Shown: in pieces, positions 8,458 through 15,945 of the stretch
Position numbering within the stretch: the first letter of the stretch is position 1
Layout: each line of letters begins with the position of its first letter
Assembly: GCA_002490705.1 (NCBI GenBank)
Contig: DKUO01000012.1
Span: 1 to 64,000, forward strand
Length of the DNA stretch: 64,000 nt
From: Lachnospiraceae bacterium UBA7202
GTDB taxonomy: Bacteria; Bacillota; Clostridia; Lachnospirales; Lachnospiraceae
Direction: 5' to 3'
Notes under the pieces: model-generated
What the model was told of the DNA's origin: nothing
Database searches by the model: none
Seen by the model: only the letters and a program-made list of their open reading frames with translations
Program-made: the position numbers and the translations under genes

Positions 8458-9357
8458 ATGGTTAAGGTAATAGGCGTGCGGTTTCGGACCGCAGGCAAGA
8501 TATATTTTTTCAATCCGGGTAATTTTGAGATCAAGCAGGGCGATCATGTGATCGTGGAGACGGCCAGGGGAATTGAGTACGGCACAGTGGTCGGCGCGCC
8601 GAGAGAGGTGGAAGAGGAAAAGGTGATACAGCCCCTCAAGTCGGTTCTTCGGATTGCGAACAAGAAAGACGATGAGCAGGAGGCTTCAAACAGACAGAAA
8701 GAAAAAGAGGCGTTTAAGATTTGTCTGGAAAAGATCAGAAAACATGGTTTGCAGATGAAGCTGATCGATGCGGAATATACGTTTGACAATAATAAAGTGC
8801 TTTTTTATTTTACGGCGGATGGCCGTATTGATTTCAGGGAGCTGGTGAAAGACTTGGCTTCCGTTTTTAAGACAAGAATAGAGCTTCGCCAGATTGGGGT
8901 GCGGGATGAGACAAAAATATTAGGCGGTATCGGTATCTGTGGAAGACCGCTGTGCTGTCATACGCATTTGTCTGAGTTTGCGCCGGTATCCATCAAGATG
9001 GCGAAGGAGCAGAATCTGTCATTGAACCCGACCAAAATCTCCGGGGTCTGCGGCAGGCTGATGTGCTGTCTGAAAAACGAGGAGGAGACTTATGAGGAGC
9101 TGAACCGGAAGCTCCCGAATGTGGGTGACTTCGTGACCACGGATGACGGCTTAAAGGGTGAAGTGCAAAGTGTTAACGTTTTACGCCAGCTGGTGAAGGT
9201 CATTGTGGACGTGGGGGATGAGAAAGAGATTCAGGAGTATCGGGCCGACCAGCTTCGATTCAAGAAAAGACATGGCAAGAACCGCAAGGCGGAGGCCAAT
9301 GACGCTGAATTGAAGGAACTCGAAAAGCTGGAAAAGAAGGACGAGGCAGGAAAATAA
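8458..9357 (+). CDS. ricT: PSP1-domain protein RicT/YaaT
   Basis: A 299-residue protein matching YaaT/RicT. The PSP1 core includes GIGICGRPLCCHTHL and GVCGRLMCCLKNEEETY, with the paired cysteines (C-x4-CC and C-x4-CC) that in the Bacillus Ric complex help ligate iron-sulphur clusters. The C-terminal 40 residues are highly charged. In Bacillus, RicT with RicA and RicF supports RNase Y action and sporulation or competence control. RBS ATGGAGG precedes the start. The 67-bp gap from holB shows no terminator. Confidence 0.92.
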   Translation: MVKVIGVRFRTAGKIYFFNPGNFEIKQGDHVIVETARGIEYGTVVGAPREVEEEKVIQPLKSVLRIANKKDDEQEASNRQKEKEAFKICLEKIRKHGLQMKLIDAEYTFDNNKVLFYFTADGRIDFRELVKDLASVFKTRIELRQIGVRDETKILGGIGICGRPLCCHTHLSEFAPVSIKMAKEQNLSLNPTKISGVCGRLMCCLKNEEETYEELNRKLPNVGDFVTTDDGLKGEVQSVNVLRQLVKVIVDVGDEKEIQEYRADQLRFKKRHGKNRKAEANDAELKELEKLEKKDEAGK

Positions 9358-9372
9358 ATCGGAGAACAGGCT

Positions 9373-10119
9373 GTGTCGAAGCGGGATATCCTTTTGAAAG
9401 AAAATGAGAGAATAGACGATCTACAACGGAACGGGTACGGTATCATACAGGACCCGGATCGTTTTTGCTTCGGGATGGACGCGGTGCTTTTGTCCGGCTT
9501 TGCCACCGTAAAGGACGGAGCGCGGGTGTTGGATTTGGGAACGGGCACGGGGATTATTCCTATTCTGCTTGAAGCTAAGACAAAGGCGGCCCATCTGACC
9601 GGCCTGGAGATTCAGGCGGACAGTGCGGACATGGCCGGGCGCAGTGTGGCACTCAATGGGCTGGAAGAAAAAATAGATATTGTTACGGGAGATATCAAGG
9701 AGGCAGATCAGCTGTTTGACGCTGCTTCCTTTGACGTTATAACCTGCAACCCGCCCTATATGATCGGTCAGCATGGACTGAAAAATCCGGAGGATGCGAA
9801 AGCCATTGCCCGGCATGAAATTCTCTGTACTTTGGAGGATGTGGTGAAGCAGACGGCGAGGCTTCTTGTGCCGGGCGGAAAATTCTTTCTGGTACACCGG
9901 CCTTTTCGGCTGGCGGAGATTATCGTGACACTCAAAAAATATAAACTGGAGCCCAAGCGGATGCGTCTGGTTTATCCCTTTGTGGACAAGGAGCCGAATA
10001 TGGTTTTGCTGGAGGCGGTCAGAGACGGCAAACCGCGTATGACGGTAGAAAAGCCGCTCGTTGTGTACAACAGCCCGGGCGTGTATATGCCGGAGATCTA
10101 TGAGCTGTACGGGTACTAG
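9373..10119 (+). CDS. tRNA1(Val) A37 N6-methyltransferase-like protein (YabB/TrmN6)
   Basis: A 248-residue class I SAM methyltransferase. The SAM motif VLDLGTGTGIIPILL and the N6-adenine catalytic motif NPPYM are visible, together with the typical N-terminal segment GYGIIQDPDRFCFGMDAVLLSGF. It would methylate an adenine in tRNA. It starts at GTG with GGAGA 9 bases upstream and lies between ricT and rsmI, exactly where yabB lies in Bacillus. Confidence 0.88.
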   Translation: MSKRDILLKENERIDDLQRNGYGIIQDPDRFCFGMDAVLLSGFATVKDGARVLDLGTGTGIIPILLEAKTKAAHLTGLEIQADSADMAGRSVALNGLEEKIDIVTGDIKEADQLFDAASFDVITCNPPYMIGQHGLKNPEDAKAIARHEILCTLEDVVKQTARLLVPGGKFFLVHRPFRLAEIIVTLKKYKLEPKRMRLVYPFVDKEPNMVLLEAVRDGKPRMTVEKPLVVYNSPGVYMPEIYELYGY

Positions 10120-10132
10120 TGGGAGACAGAAT

Positions 10133-10975
10133 ATGCAGGGAATGTTATATCTATGCGCGACGCCTATCGGGAATCTGGGGGACATGACGCCGCGGGTGAT
10201 AGAAGCCCTTGGCAGTGTGGATTTGATTGCCGCCGAGGATACGCGAAACAGCATAAAACTTCTGAACCATTTCGGCATCAGGACTTCTATGACAAGCTAT
10301 CATGAATATAATAAAATAGAAAAGGCGGACTACCTTGTGGGACAGCTGCTACAGGGCAAAAATGTGGCTTTGATTTCGGATGCGGGGACGCCGGCCATCT
10401 CTGATCCGGGGGAGGTACTTGTGCAGAAATGTCAAGAGGCGGGTATTACCGTAACTTCCCTGCCGGGGCCCGCAGCTTGTATTACAGCACTCACCTTGTC
10501 GGGGCTTTCCACCAGAAGATTCTGCTTTGAGGGATTTTTGCCTACGGATAAGAAGGAGAAGGACCAGATCCTCTCGGAGCTGAAGGAGGAATCCCGGACA
10601 ATTCTTATTTATGAAGCGCCGCATCATTTAGTGCGGACGCTTCAGGAACTGTACGAGGCGCTGGGTGACCGCAAAATCACATTGTGCAGGGAGCTTACAA
10701 AAAAGTTTGAAACGGTTTTGCCTACAACCATAGGAGAGGCTCTTTTGCGGTATGAGACGCAGGAGCCCCGCGGAGAGTATGTGCTCGTGGTGGAGGGCAA
10801 GAGCCTTCGCCGGAAAAAGGAAGAGGAGCAGGCGGCGTGGCAGAGCATGACCATAGACGAGCATATGGCGTTTTATACGGCGGGGGGAATGGAGGAAAAG
10901 GCCGCTATGAAACAGGTCGCAAAGGACCGGGGCGTGCCAAAAAGAGAAATTTATCAATATTTATTAGCAAAGTGA
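10133..10975 (+). CDS. rsmI: 16S rRNA (cytidine1402-2'-O)-methyltransferase
   Basis: A 280-residue tetrapyrrole-methylase-fold enzyme that 2'-O-methylates C1402 of 16S rRNA. Diagnostic segments are LYLCATPIGNLGDMTPR, AAEDTRNS, LISDAGTPAISDPGE and SLPGPAACITAL. I chose the ATG at 10133, after GGGAG; an upstream in-frame GTG would lie deep inside the previous gene. It is the last gene of the long transcription unit; a strong promoter for acpP lies 34 bp downstream. Confidence 0.94.
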   Translation: MQGMLYLCATPIGNLGDMTPRVIEALGSVDLIAAEDTRNSIKLLNHFGIRTSMTSYHEYNKIEKADYLVGQLLQGKNVALISDAGTPAISDPGEVLVQKCQEAGITVTSLPGPAACITALTLSGLSTRRFCFEGFLPTDKKEKDQILSELKEESRTILIYEAPHHLVRTLQELYEALGDRKITLCRELTKKFETVLPTTIGEALLRYETQEPRGEYVLVVEGKSLRRKKEEEQAAWQSMTIDEHMAFYTAGGMEEKAAMKQVAKDRGVPKREIYQYLLAK

Positions 10976-11008
10976 TTGACAAAAGACGCATAATCCGTAA
11001 AAATAGGA

Positions 11009-11037
11009 TTGACAAATGCGTAGACAGATCATATACT
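11009..11037 (+). promoter_or_regulatory. Strong sigma-A promoter of acpP
   Basis: TTGACA (11009-11014) is separated by exactly 17 bases from TATACT (11032-11037). The distance to the acpP start is about 45 bases. A palindromic operator starts on the last base of the -10 element, so a bound repressor would block this promoter. Confidence 0.88.
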
Positions 11038-11049
11038 TTGAATGTCAAA
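11037..11049. promoter_or_regulatory. FabT-type operator upstream of acpP
   Basis: The palindrome TTTGA-ATG-TCAAA fits the form recognised by the MarR-family fatty-acid repressor FabT in Firmicutes (TTTGA-N3-TCAAA). It sits over the transcription start. A second copy lies before fabD. No fabT gene is in the window, so the regulator is inferred. Confidence 0.7.
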
Positions 11050-11081
11050 CTATTTTAAATGACGAAAAGGAGAACAGGAAC

Positions 11082-11315
11082 ATGTTAGAAAGAGTTATCG
11101 AGATCATTCAGGAGCAGTTAAACTTGGACGGTGTGGAGATTACAGAGGATTCTTCCTTCAAGGAGGATCTGGGTGCGGATTCTTTGGATTTATTTGAGCT
11201 GGTAATGGCTTTTGAGGAAGAGTATGGCGTTGAGATTCCTTCTGAGGATTTGGAGCAGATCACAACGGTAGGCGCGGTTGTGGAATATATGAAGAGCAAG
11301 GGTGTAGAAGCGTAA
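11082..11315 (+). CDS. acpP: Acyl carrier protein
   Basis: A 77-residue acidic helical protein that carries acyl chains on a phosphopantetheine arm in type II fatty-acid synthesis. The attachment serine lies in GADSLDLFELVMAFEEEY, a classic ACP block. The start follows AAAAGGAG. It is the first gene of the fatty-acid cluster and is under a strong promoter overlapped by a FabT-type palindrome. Confidence 0.97.
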   Translation: MLERVIEIIQEQLNLDGVEITEDSSFKEDLGADSLDLFELVMAFEEEYGVEIPSEDLEQITTVGAVVEYMKSKGVEA

Positions 11316-11358
11316 ATTGCGTCTTTTGACGCCTTTCGCAGAAAGACGGTTTATAAGA

Positions 11359-12282
11359 ATGAAAACAAAAATAACAGAGCTTTTGGGGATTGCATATCCG
11401 ATCCTACAGGGCGGTATGGCCTGGGTCGCAGAGTATCATCTGGCGGCGGCGGCATCGGAGGCAGGTGCGCTTGGCATTATCGGCGCTGGCGGCGCGCCGG
11501 CGGCTTTTGTGCGGGAACAGGTGCAGAAGACGAAGGAGCTGACAGATAAGCCTTTCGGCGTGAATGTGATGCTCATGAACCCTGAGGCGGACGACATCGC
11601 CAAAATGATTGTGGAAGAGGGCGTAAAGGTGGTAACCACCGGAGCCGGTAATCCGGGCAAGTACATGTCGATGTGGAAGGAAGCCGGAATTAAGGTGATT
11701 CCCGTGGTGGCAAGCGTTGCCCTTGCGAAGATGATGGAGCGCGCGGGTGCGGATGCTGTGATCGCAGAGGGTATGGAATCCGGCGGGCATATCGGCGAGG
11801 CGACTACCATGACGCTTGTACCGCAGGTGGTTGACGCGGTGAGCATTCCTGTGATAGCGGCGGGCGGCATCGCGGACGGCAGAGGCTTTGCGGCGGCGAG
11901 GATGCTGGGCGCGGAAGCCGTACAGATCGGGACAAGATTCCTTGTGGCAAAGGAATGTACGGTACATGAAAACTATAAAAAGAAAGTGATTGCGGCGAAG
12001 GATATTGACTCCGAAGTGACCGGCCGGTCAAACGGGCATCCGGTTCGCCAGATCCGCAATAAGCTGACCAGAGAGTATTTACAGATGGAGAAGGACGGCG
12101 CGTCCCTCGAGGAGATGGAAAAGCTCACATTGGGTTCTCTGCGCAAGGCTGTTGTGGAGGGCGATATGGTGGCGGGAACCATCATGGCTGGACAGATTGC
12201 CGGTATGGTAAAGAAGGAGCAGACCTGTGCGGAGATCGTTCAGGAGATTATGTCGGAGGCCGGTGCACTTTTAAACAGCTAA
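11359..12282 (+). CDS. fabK: Enoyl-ACP reductase II (FabK)
   Basis: A 307-residue FMN-dependent TIM-barrel protein of the 2-nitropropane-dioxygenase-like family. FabK reduces trans-2-enoyl-ACP with NAD(P)H in the last step of each elongation cycle. Visible features are PILQGGMAWVAEYHLA at the N-terminus, GMESGGHIGEATTM with the conserved His, and the phosphate-binding GGIADGRGFAAA. I chose the ATG at 11359 (MKTKITELLGI); a longer frame begins at 11317 but lacks family similarity there. A terminator follows directly. No FabI or FabL is in the window. Confidence 0.92.
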   Translation: MKTKITELLGIAYPILQGGMAWVAEYHLAAAASEAGALGIIGAGGAPAAFVREQVQKTKELTDKPFGVNVMLMNPEADDIAKMIVEEGVKVVTTGAGNPGKYMSMWKEAGIKVIPVVASVALAKMMERAGADAVIAEGMESGGHIGEATTMTLVPQVVDAVSIPVIAAGGIADGRGFAAARMLGAEAVQIGTRFLVAKECTVHENYKKKVIAAKDIDSEVTGRSNGHPVRQIRNKLTREYLQMEKDGASLEEMEKLTLGSLRKAVVEGDMVAGTIMAGQIAGMVKKEQTCAEIVQEIMSEAGALLNS

Positions 12283-12285
12283 TAT

Positions 12286-12313
12286 AAGGCAAGCTGTTCG
12301 GCTTGCCTTTTTC
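12286..12313 (+). terminator. Intrinsic terminator between fabK and fabD
   Basis: The stem AAGGCAAGC/GCTTGCCTT (9 bp) has a 6-base loop and is followed by a T-run. It splits the cluster into acpP-fabK and fabD onward, so the second part probably has its own promoter. Confidence 0.85.
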
Positions 12314-12326
12314 TACAGACAATTAC

Positions 12327-12339
12327 TTTGAAATTCAAA
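12327..12339. promoter_or_regulatory. FabT-type operator upstream of fabD
   Basis: TTTGA-AAT-TCAAA is a perfect palindrome of the same form as the acpP operator. It lies just after the terminator and 49 bases before the fabD start. The flanking ACTTTGA is also shared with the acpP site. No strong -35/-10 pair is visible here; ATTACT at 12322 is the best -10 candidate. Confidence 0.65.
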
Positions 12340-12388
12340 ATATTTGGGAATACAAGGGGAAACCGACAGGAAAGGAAGGTATTTTATT

Positions 12389-13306
12389 ATGGGAAAAACG
12401 GCGTTTATGTTTCCGGGACAAGGAGCGCAGTATGTGGGGATGGGGAAAGATTTTTATGAACAGATTCCGGTTTGCAGGGAAATGTTTGAGCTGGCGGGTA
12501 AGGCCAGTGGTCTTGATGTAGTGTCGCTTTGTTTTGAAGAGAATGAACAGATCAATATCACGGAATACACCCAGATCGCCATGCTGGCGGCGGAGGTTGC
12601 CATGTTAAAGGCGGTGGAGGAAAAGGGCGTGAAGCCGGATGTGACAGGGGGCTTAAGCTTGGGCGAATACGGCGCTCTTGTGGCCAGCGGCGTGATGAGT
12701 CCTGAGGATGTATTTCGAGTGGTGAGAAAGCGCGGCATTTATATGCAGGAGGCAGTGCCTCAGGGCGGCGCTATGGTGGCGGTACTCGGACTTGACACGG
12801 CAGTGATCGAAAAGATCTGTGAGGAGACGGAAGGGTGTGTGACCGTCGCAAACTATAACTGTCCCGGCCAGATCGTCATTACAGGCGAGGAGGGCGCAGC
12901 GCAGGCTGCAGTGGAAAAGCTGACGGCGGCGGGAGCGAAGAGGTGCGTCAAACTGAATGTGAGCGGGCCCTTCCACTCTCCGCTTCTTGTGGATGCGGGA
13001 AAGAAGCTTGCCGCAGAGCTTGAGAAGGTGGAGATCTGCGATATTGCCATTCCTTATATCGCCAACGTGACTGCGGATTATGTGACGGATAAAGGGCAGG
13101 TGAAATCCCTTTTGGAGAAACAGGTGTCCTCTTCCGTGAAATGGCAGCAGACTGTGGAGCGGATGATCGCGGACGGCGTGGATACCTTTATCGAGATCGG
13201 ACCGGGCAAAACCCTGTCCGGATTTATGCGGAAAATTAACCGCGACATGAAAGTGATTAACATAGAGAAAGTGGAAGATCTGAGTAAACTGGACGAGTTG
13301 GTGTAA
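12389..13306 (+). CDS. fabD: Malonyl-CoA:ACP transacylase
   Basis: A 305-residue alpha/beta-hydrolase-like transferase that moves malonyl from CoA to ACP. The N-terminal FPGQGAQYVGMGKD is diagnostic, and the nucleophilic serine is in GLSLGEYGALVASG (Leu replaces the more common His of GHSLGE). The catalytic His lies in VSGPFHSPLL. The ATG at 12389 follows AAGGAAGG. It is the first gene of the second fab transcription unit, which reaches fabH. Confidence 0.95.
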   Translation: MGKTAFMFPGQGAQYVGMGKDFYEQIPVCREMFELAGKASGLDVVSLCFEENEQINITEYTQIAMLAAEVAMLKAVEEKGVKPDVTGGLSLGEYGALVASGVMSPEDVFRVVRKRGIYMQEAVPQGGAMVAVLGLDTAVIEKICEETEGCVTVANYNCPGQIVITGEEGAAQAAVEKLTAAGAKRCVKLNVSGPFHSPLLVDAGKKLAAELEKVEICDIAIPYIANVTADYVTDKGQVKSLLEKQVSSSVKWQQTVERMIADGVDTFIEIGPGKTLSGFMRKINRDMKVINIEKVEDLSKLDELV

Positions 13307-13320
13307 GGAAGGAGCAAAAT

Positions 13321-14061
13321 ATGCTGGCAGGTAAGGTAGCGCTTGTAACTGGCGCAGGACGGGGAATCGGCAGGGAGATCGCGTTGACGCTGGCGGAGTA
13401 CGGCGCGGATGTGATCGTGAATTACAACGGTTCTAAAGAGAAAGCCGAGGAAGTGGCAGAAAAAATCAAAGTGATGGGGAGAAAGGCAGTTGCCGTGCAG
13501 TGCAGTGTGGCCGACTTTGAGGCCTGCGGGAAGATGATCACGGACATGCTTGCCGAGTTCGGGCGCATTGACATTCTGGTGAACAATGCGGGCATCACAA
13601 AGGATAATCTGATGATTAAGATGACGGAAGAGGATTTTGATGCGGTCATTGATACGAATTTGAAGGGTACATTCAATACCATGAAGCACATGTACCGTCC
13701 CTTCTTAAAGCAGAAAGCGGGCAGAATTATCAATCTTTCCTCTGTCACAGGTATTTTGGGAAATGCAGGGCAGGCGAACTATGCGGCTTCCAAGGCAGGG
13801 GTGATCGGGTTGACGAAGTCCATGGCGAGGGAGCTGGCCAGCAGAAATATCACGGTGAATGCGGTGGCTCCCGGCTTTATTGATACGGATATGACACAGG
13901 CCATGACAGATACGGCCAAGGAAGCGACGGTAGCCCAGATTCCGCTGAAACGTGTGGGGAGCACAAGGGATATTGCGGAGGCGGTTGCCTTTCTGGCAAG
14001 CGACAGAGCGTCTTATATTACGGGTCAGGTGCTTTCGGTAGACGGCGGCATGGCGATGTAA
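13321..14061 (+). CDS. fabG: 3-oxoacyl-ACP reductase
   Basis: A 246-residue short-chain dehydrogenase that reduces 3-oxoacyl-ACP with NADPH. The dinucleotide motif TGAGRGIGREIA, NNAGITKD, the catalytic Ser in INLSSVTGILG and the YAASK pair are all in place, and the C-terminus ends in the usual GQVLSVDGGM. It has RBS GGAAGGAG and a 14-bp gap after fabD. Confidence 0.96.
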   Translation: MLAGKVALVTGAGRGIGREIALTLAEYGADVIVNYNGSKEKAEEVAEKIKVMGRKAVAVQCSVADFEACGKMITDMLAEFGRIDILVNNAGITKDNLMIKMTEEDFDAVIDTNLKGTFNTMKHMYRPFLKQKAGRIINLSSVTGILGNAGQANYAASKAGVIGLTKSMARELASRNITVNAVAPGFIDTDMTQAMTDTAKEATVAQIPLKRVGSTRDIAEAVAFLASDRASYITGQVLSVDGGMAM

Positions 14062-14203
14062 CAGCCGCGAAAGAAAAACAAGCGGCTGCGAAGCAGACAT
14101 TTGTTTTTCGGCGGCGTTAACGAGCAAACGTCCGATGGAATCGGACAGGAAGCGCGATAGCGCGTGTTTGCGAGTCTATGAAGCCGCGAAAGAAAACAAG
14201 CGA
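14062..14203 (+). other. Structured intergenic element between fabG and fabF
   Basis: The 170-bp gap is full of nested inverted repeats. GAAAAACAA pairs with TTGTTTTTC (about 14073-14109) around CTGC-GAA-GCAG. GCAAAC (14124-14129) pairs with GTTTGC (14166-14171) around two hairpins, GTCCGAT-GGA-ATCGGAC and GCGC-GATA-GCGC, forming a three-way junction. A near-identical 21-22-base segment (starting AGCCGCGAAAG) occurs at 14063-14084 and 14182-14202. It could be a structured RNA or an intergenic repeat element. Confidence 0.55.
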
Positions 14204-14231
14204 CGCAAACAGAAAGGAGTTATCAAGCGAA

Positions 14232-15467
14232 ATGAGCAGAAGAGTGGTAGTAACGGGTATGGGAGCGATTACCCCCATCGGATTGAGCGTCAACGAGTTT
14301 TGGGAGAGCGTGAAACAGGGGAAGATCGGTTTTGCACCGATCACGAGATTTGACACGACGGATTTTAAATGTAAGCTGGCGGCGGAGGTCAAAGGCTTTG
14401 ATGGAAAGAATTATATGGACTTTAAGGCGGCCAAGAGAATGGAGCTTTTCTCTCAGTATGCGGTGGCGGCGACGAAAGAAGCCATGGAGGACGCAGGGCT
14501 GGATATGGAAAAGGAGGATCCTTACCGCGTGGGCGTGGCGGTAGGTTCCGGCACGGGTTCCCTTCAGGCGATGGAGCGTGCGCACAGCAGGCTTTTGGAG
14601 AAAGGCCCCGGCAGGATTGAGCCTCTTTTTGTGCCCCTGACCATTTCCAATATGGCGGCGGGCAATGTGTCGATCCAGTTTGGCCTTAAGGGCAAGAGCA
14701 TCAATGTGGTGACAGCTTGCGCTACCGGCACGAACTCTATCGGTGAGGCGTTCCGCTCGATCCAGTATGGCGATGCGGAGGTGATGGTGGCAGGCGGTAC
14801 GGAGGGAAGCGTATGCCCCATCGGGATCGGCGGTTTTTCCGCACTGACGGCCCTGTCCTTCTCGGAAGACCCGGAGAGATGCTCCATTCCCTTTGATAAG
14901 GAGAGAAGCGGTTTTGTCATGGGTGAAGGCGCAGGTATCGTGGTACTTGAGGAGCTGGAACACGCGAAGGCGAGAGGCGCGAAAATTTACGCGGAAGTGG
15001 CGGGATATGGCTGCTCTTCCGATGCGTTCCACATTACGTCCCCGGCGGAGGACGGCGCGGGCGCGGCGAAGGCTATGGAGTATGCGATCAAAGACGCGGG
15101 CTTAACCACGGACGATATCACTTATATCAATGCGCACGGAACCAGCACGCACCACAACGATCTTTTCGAGACAAGAGCGATTAAGCTTCTGTTCGGAGAT
15201 CGCGCGAAGGACCTTAAGATTAACTCCACAAAGTCCATGGTAGGCCATCTTTTGGGCGCGGCAGGTGCGATTGAGTTTGTTACCTGTGTAAAGGAGCTGC
15301 AGGAGGGTTATATTCACAGGACGGTGGGCTATCAGGTGCCTGACGAGGAGTGCGACCTGAATTATTGCAAAGAGCCTTATGAGGAGGAGTTTGCGTACGC
15401 GCTGTCCAACTCTCTGGGATTCGGCGGACATAACGCGAGCCTGGTTGTGAAGAAGTTCCGTGGATAA
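14232..15467 (+). CDS. fabF: 3-oxoacyl-ACP synthase II
   Basis: A 411-residue thiolase-fold condensing enzyme that elongates acyl-ACP with malonyl-ACP. The catalytic Cys is in VVTACATGTNSIG, and the two histidines are in INAHGTSTHHND and KSMVGHLLGAAGA. The C-terminus has NSLGFGGHNASLV. I used the ATG at 14232 (MSRRVVVTGMGAITPIG), which is the family's normal N-terminus; AAAGGAG lies 12 bases upstream, a slightly long spacing. The stop codon is embedded in a hairpin at 15460-15485. Confidence 0.96.
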   Translation: MSRRVVVTGMGAITPIGLSVNEFWESVKQGKIGFAPITRFDTTDFKCKLAAEVKGFDGKNYMDFKAAKRMELFSQYAVAATKEAMEDAGLDMEKEDPYRVGVAVGSGTGSLQAMERAHSRLLEKGPGRIEPLFVPLTISNMAAGNVSIQFGLKGKSINVVTACATGTNSIGEAFRSIQYGDAEVMVAGGTEGSVCPIGIGGFSALTALSFSEDPERCSIPFDKERSGFVMGEGAGIVVLEELEHAKARGAKIYAEVAGYGCSSDAFHITSPAEDGAGAAKAMEYAIKDAGLTTDDITYINAHGTSTHHNDLFETRAIKLLFGDRAKDLKINSTKSMVGHLLGAAGAIEFVTCVKELQEGYIHRTVGYQVPDEECDLNYCKEPYEEEFAYALSNSLGFGGHNASLVVKKFRG

Positions 15468-15486
15468 TTCTATGGAATTATCCACA
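15460..15486. promoter_or_regulatory. Hairpin over the fabF stop codon, containing a DnaA-box-like sequence
   Basis: An 11-bp perfect stem (GTGGATAATTC with GAATTATCCAC) and 4-base loop cover the fabF stop. The right arm plus one base reads TTATCCACA, the consensus DnaA box, and the left arm is the same box in reverse with one mismatch. There is no T-run, so it is not a typical terminator. It could affect mRNA stability or coupling to fabZ. Confidence 0.5.
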
Positions 15487-15505
15487 GGTAAAGGAGGAAG
15501 AAAAA

Positions 15506-15940
15506 ATGTCTTTGATGACGGCGAAGGAGATTATGGAAATTATTCCCCACAGACAGCCCTTCATGCTGATTGATACGATTGAAGAGATGGAAGAGGGCAA
15601 AAAAGTTGTGGCGAAGAAGTGCGTCTCCTACAATGAACCTTTTTTTGCGGGACATTTTCCGGGAGAGCCGGTTATGCCGGGCGTACTTATTATCGAGGCG
15701 CTTGCGCAGACAGGTGCGGTGGCGATTTTAAGCCAGCCCGAATTTAAGGGTAAGACCGCATATTTTGCAGCGATCAATAACGCGAAATTTAAGGGCAAGG
15801 TAGTGCCCGGCGATGTGCTGATGCTGGAGACGGAGATCATCAAGGTAAAAGGGCCCATCGGCGTAGGCGCAGGCAAGGCTTATGTGGATGGCAAGCTGGT
15901 GGCGCAGGCGGAGTTGACCTTTGCGATTGGTGAGGCGTAA
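15506..15940 (+). CDS. fabZ: 3-hydroxyacyl-ACP dehydratase
   Basis: A 144-residue hot-dog-fold dehydratase that makes trans-2-enoyl-ACP. It has the PHRQPFMLID start of the family, the catalytic His in HFPGEPVMPGVL and the catalytic Glu in IIEALAQTGA. RBS AAGGAGG lies 8 bases before the ATG. It sits between fabF and the FabX-like gene. Confidence 0.96.
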   Translation: MSLMTAKEIMEIIPHRQPFMLIDTIEEMEEGKKVVAKKCVSYNEPFFAGHFPGEPVMPGVLIIEALAQTGAVAILSQPEFKGKTAYFAAINNAKFKGKVVPGDVLMLETEIIKVKGPIGVGAGKAYVDGKLVAQAELTFAIGEA

Positions 15941-15945
15941 CGGAA

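Noticed and set aside
9421..10278. A 285-codon open frame on the minus strand opposite the methyltransferase gene
   Set aside because: Composition is rich in His, Arg and Pro with no family pattern, and it lies fully opposite two well-recognised genes.
14223..15032. A 269-codon minus-strand open frame opposite fabF
   Set aside because: It covers the fabF active-site region in antisense and has no recognisable motif; fabF is certain.
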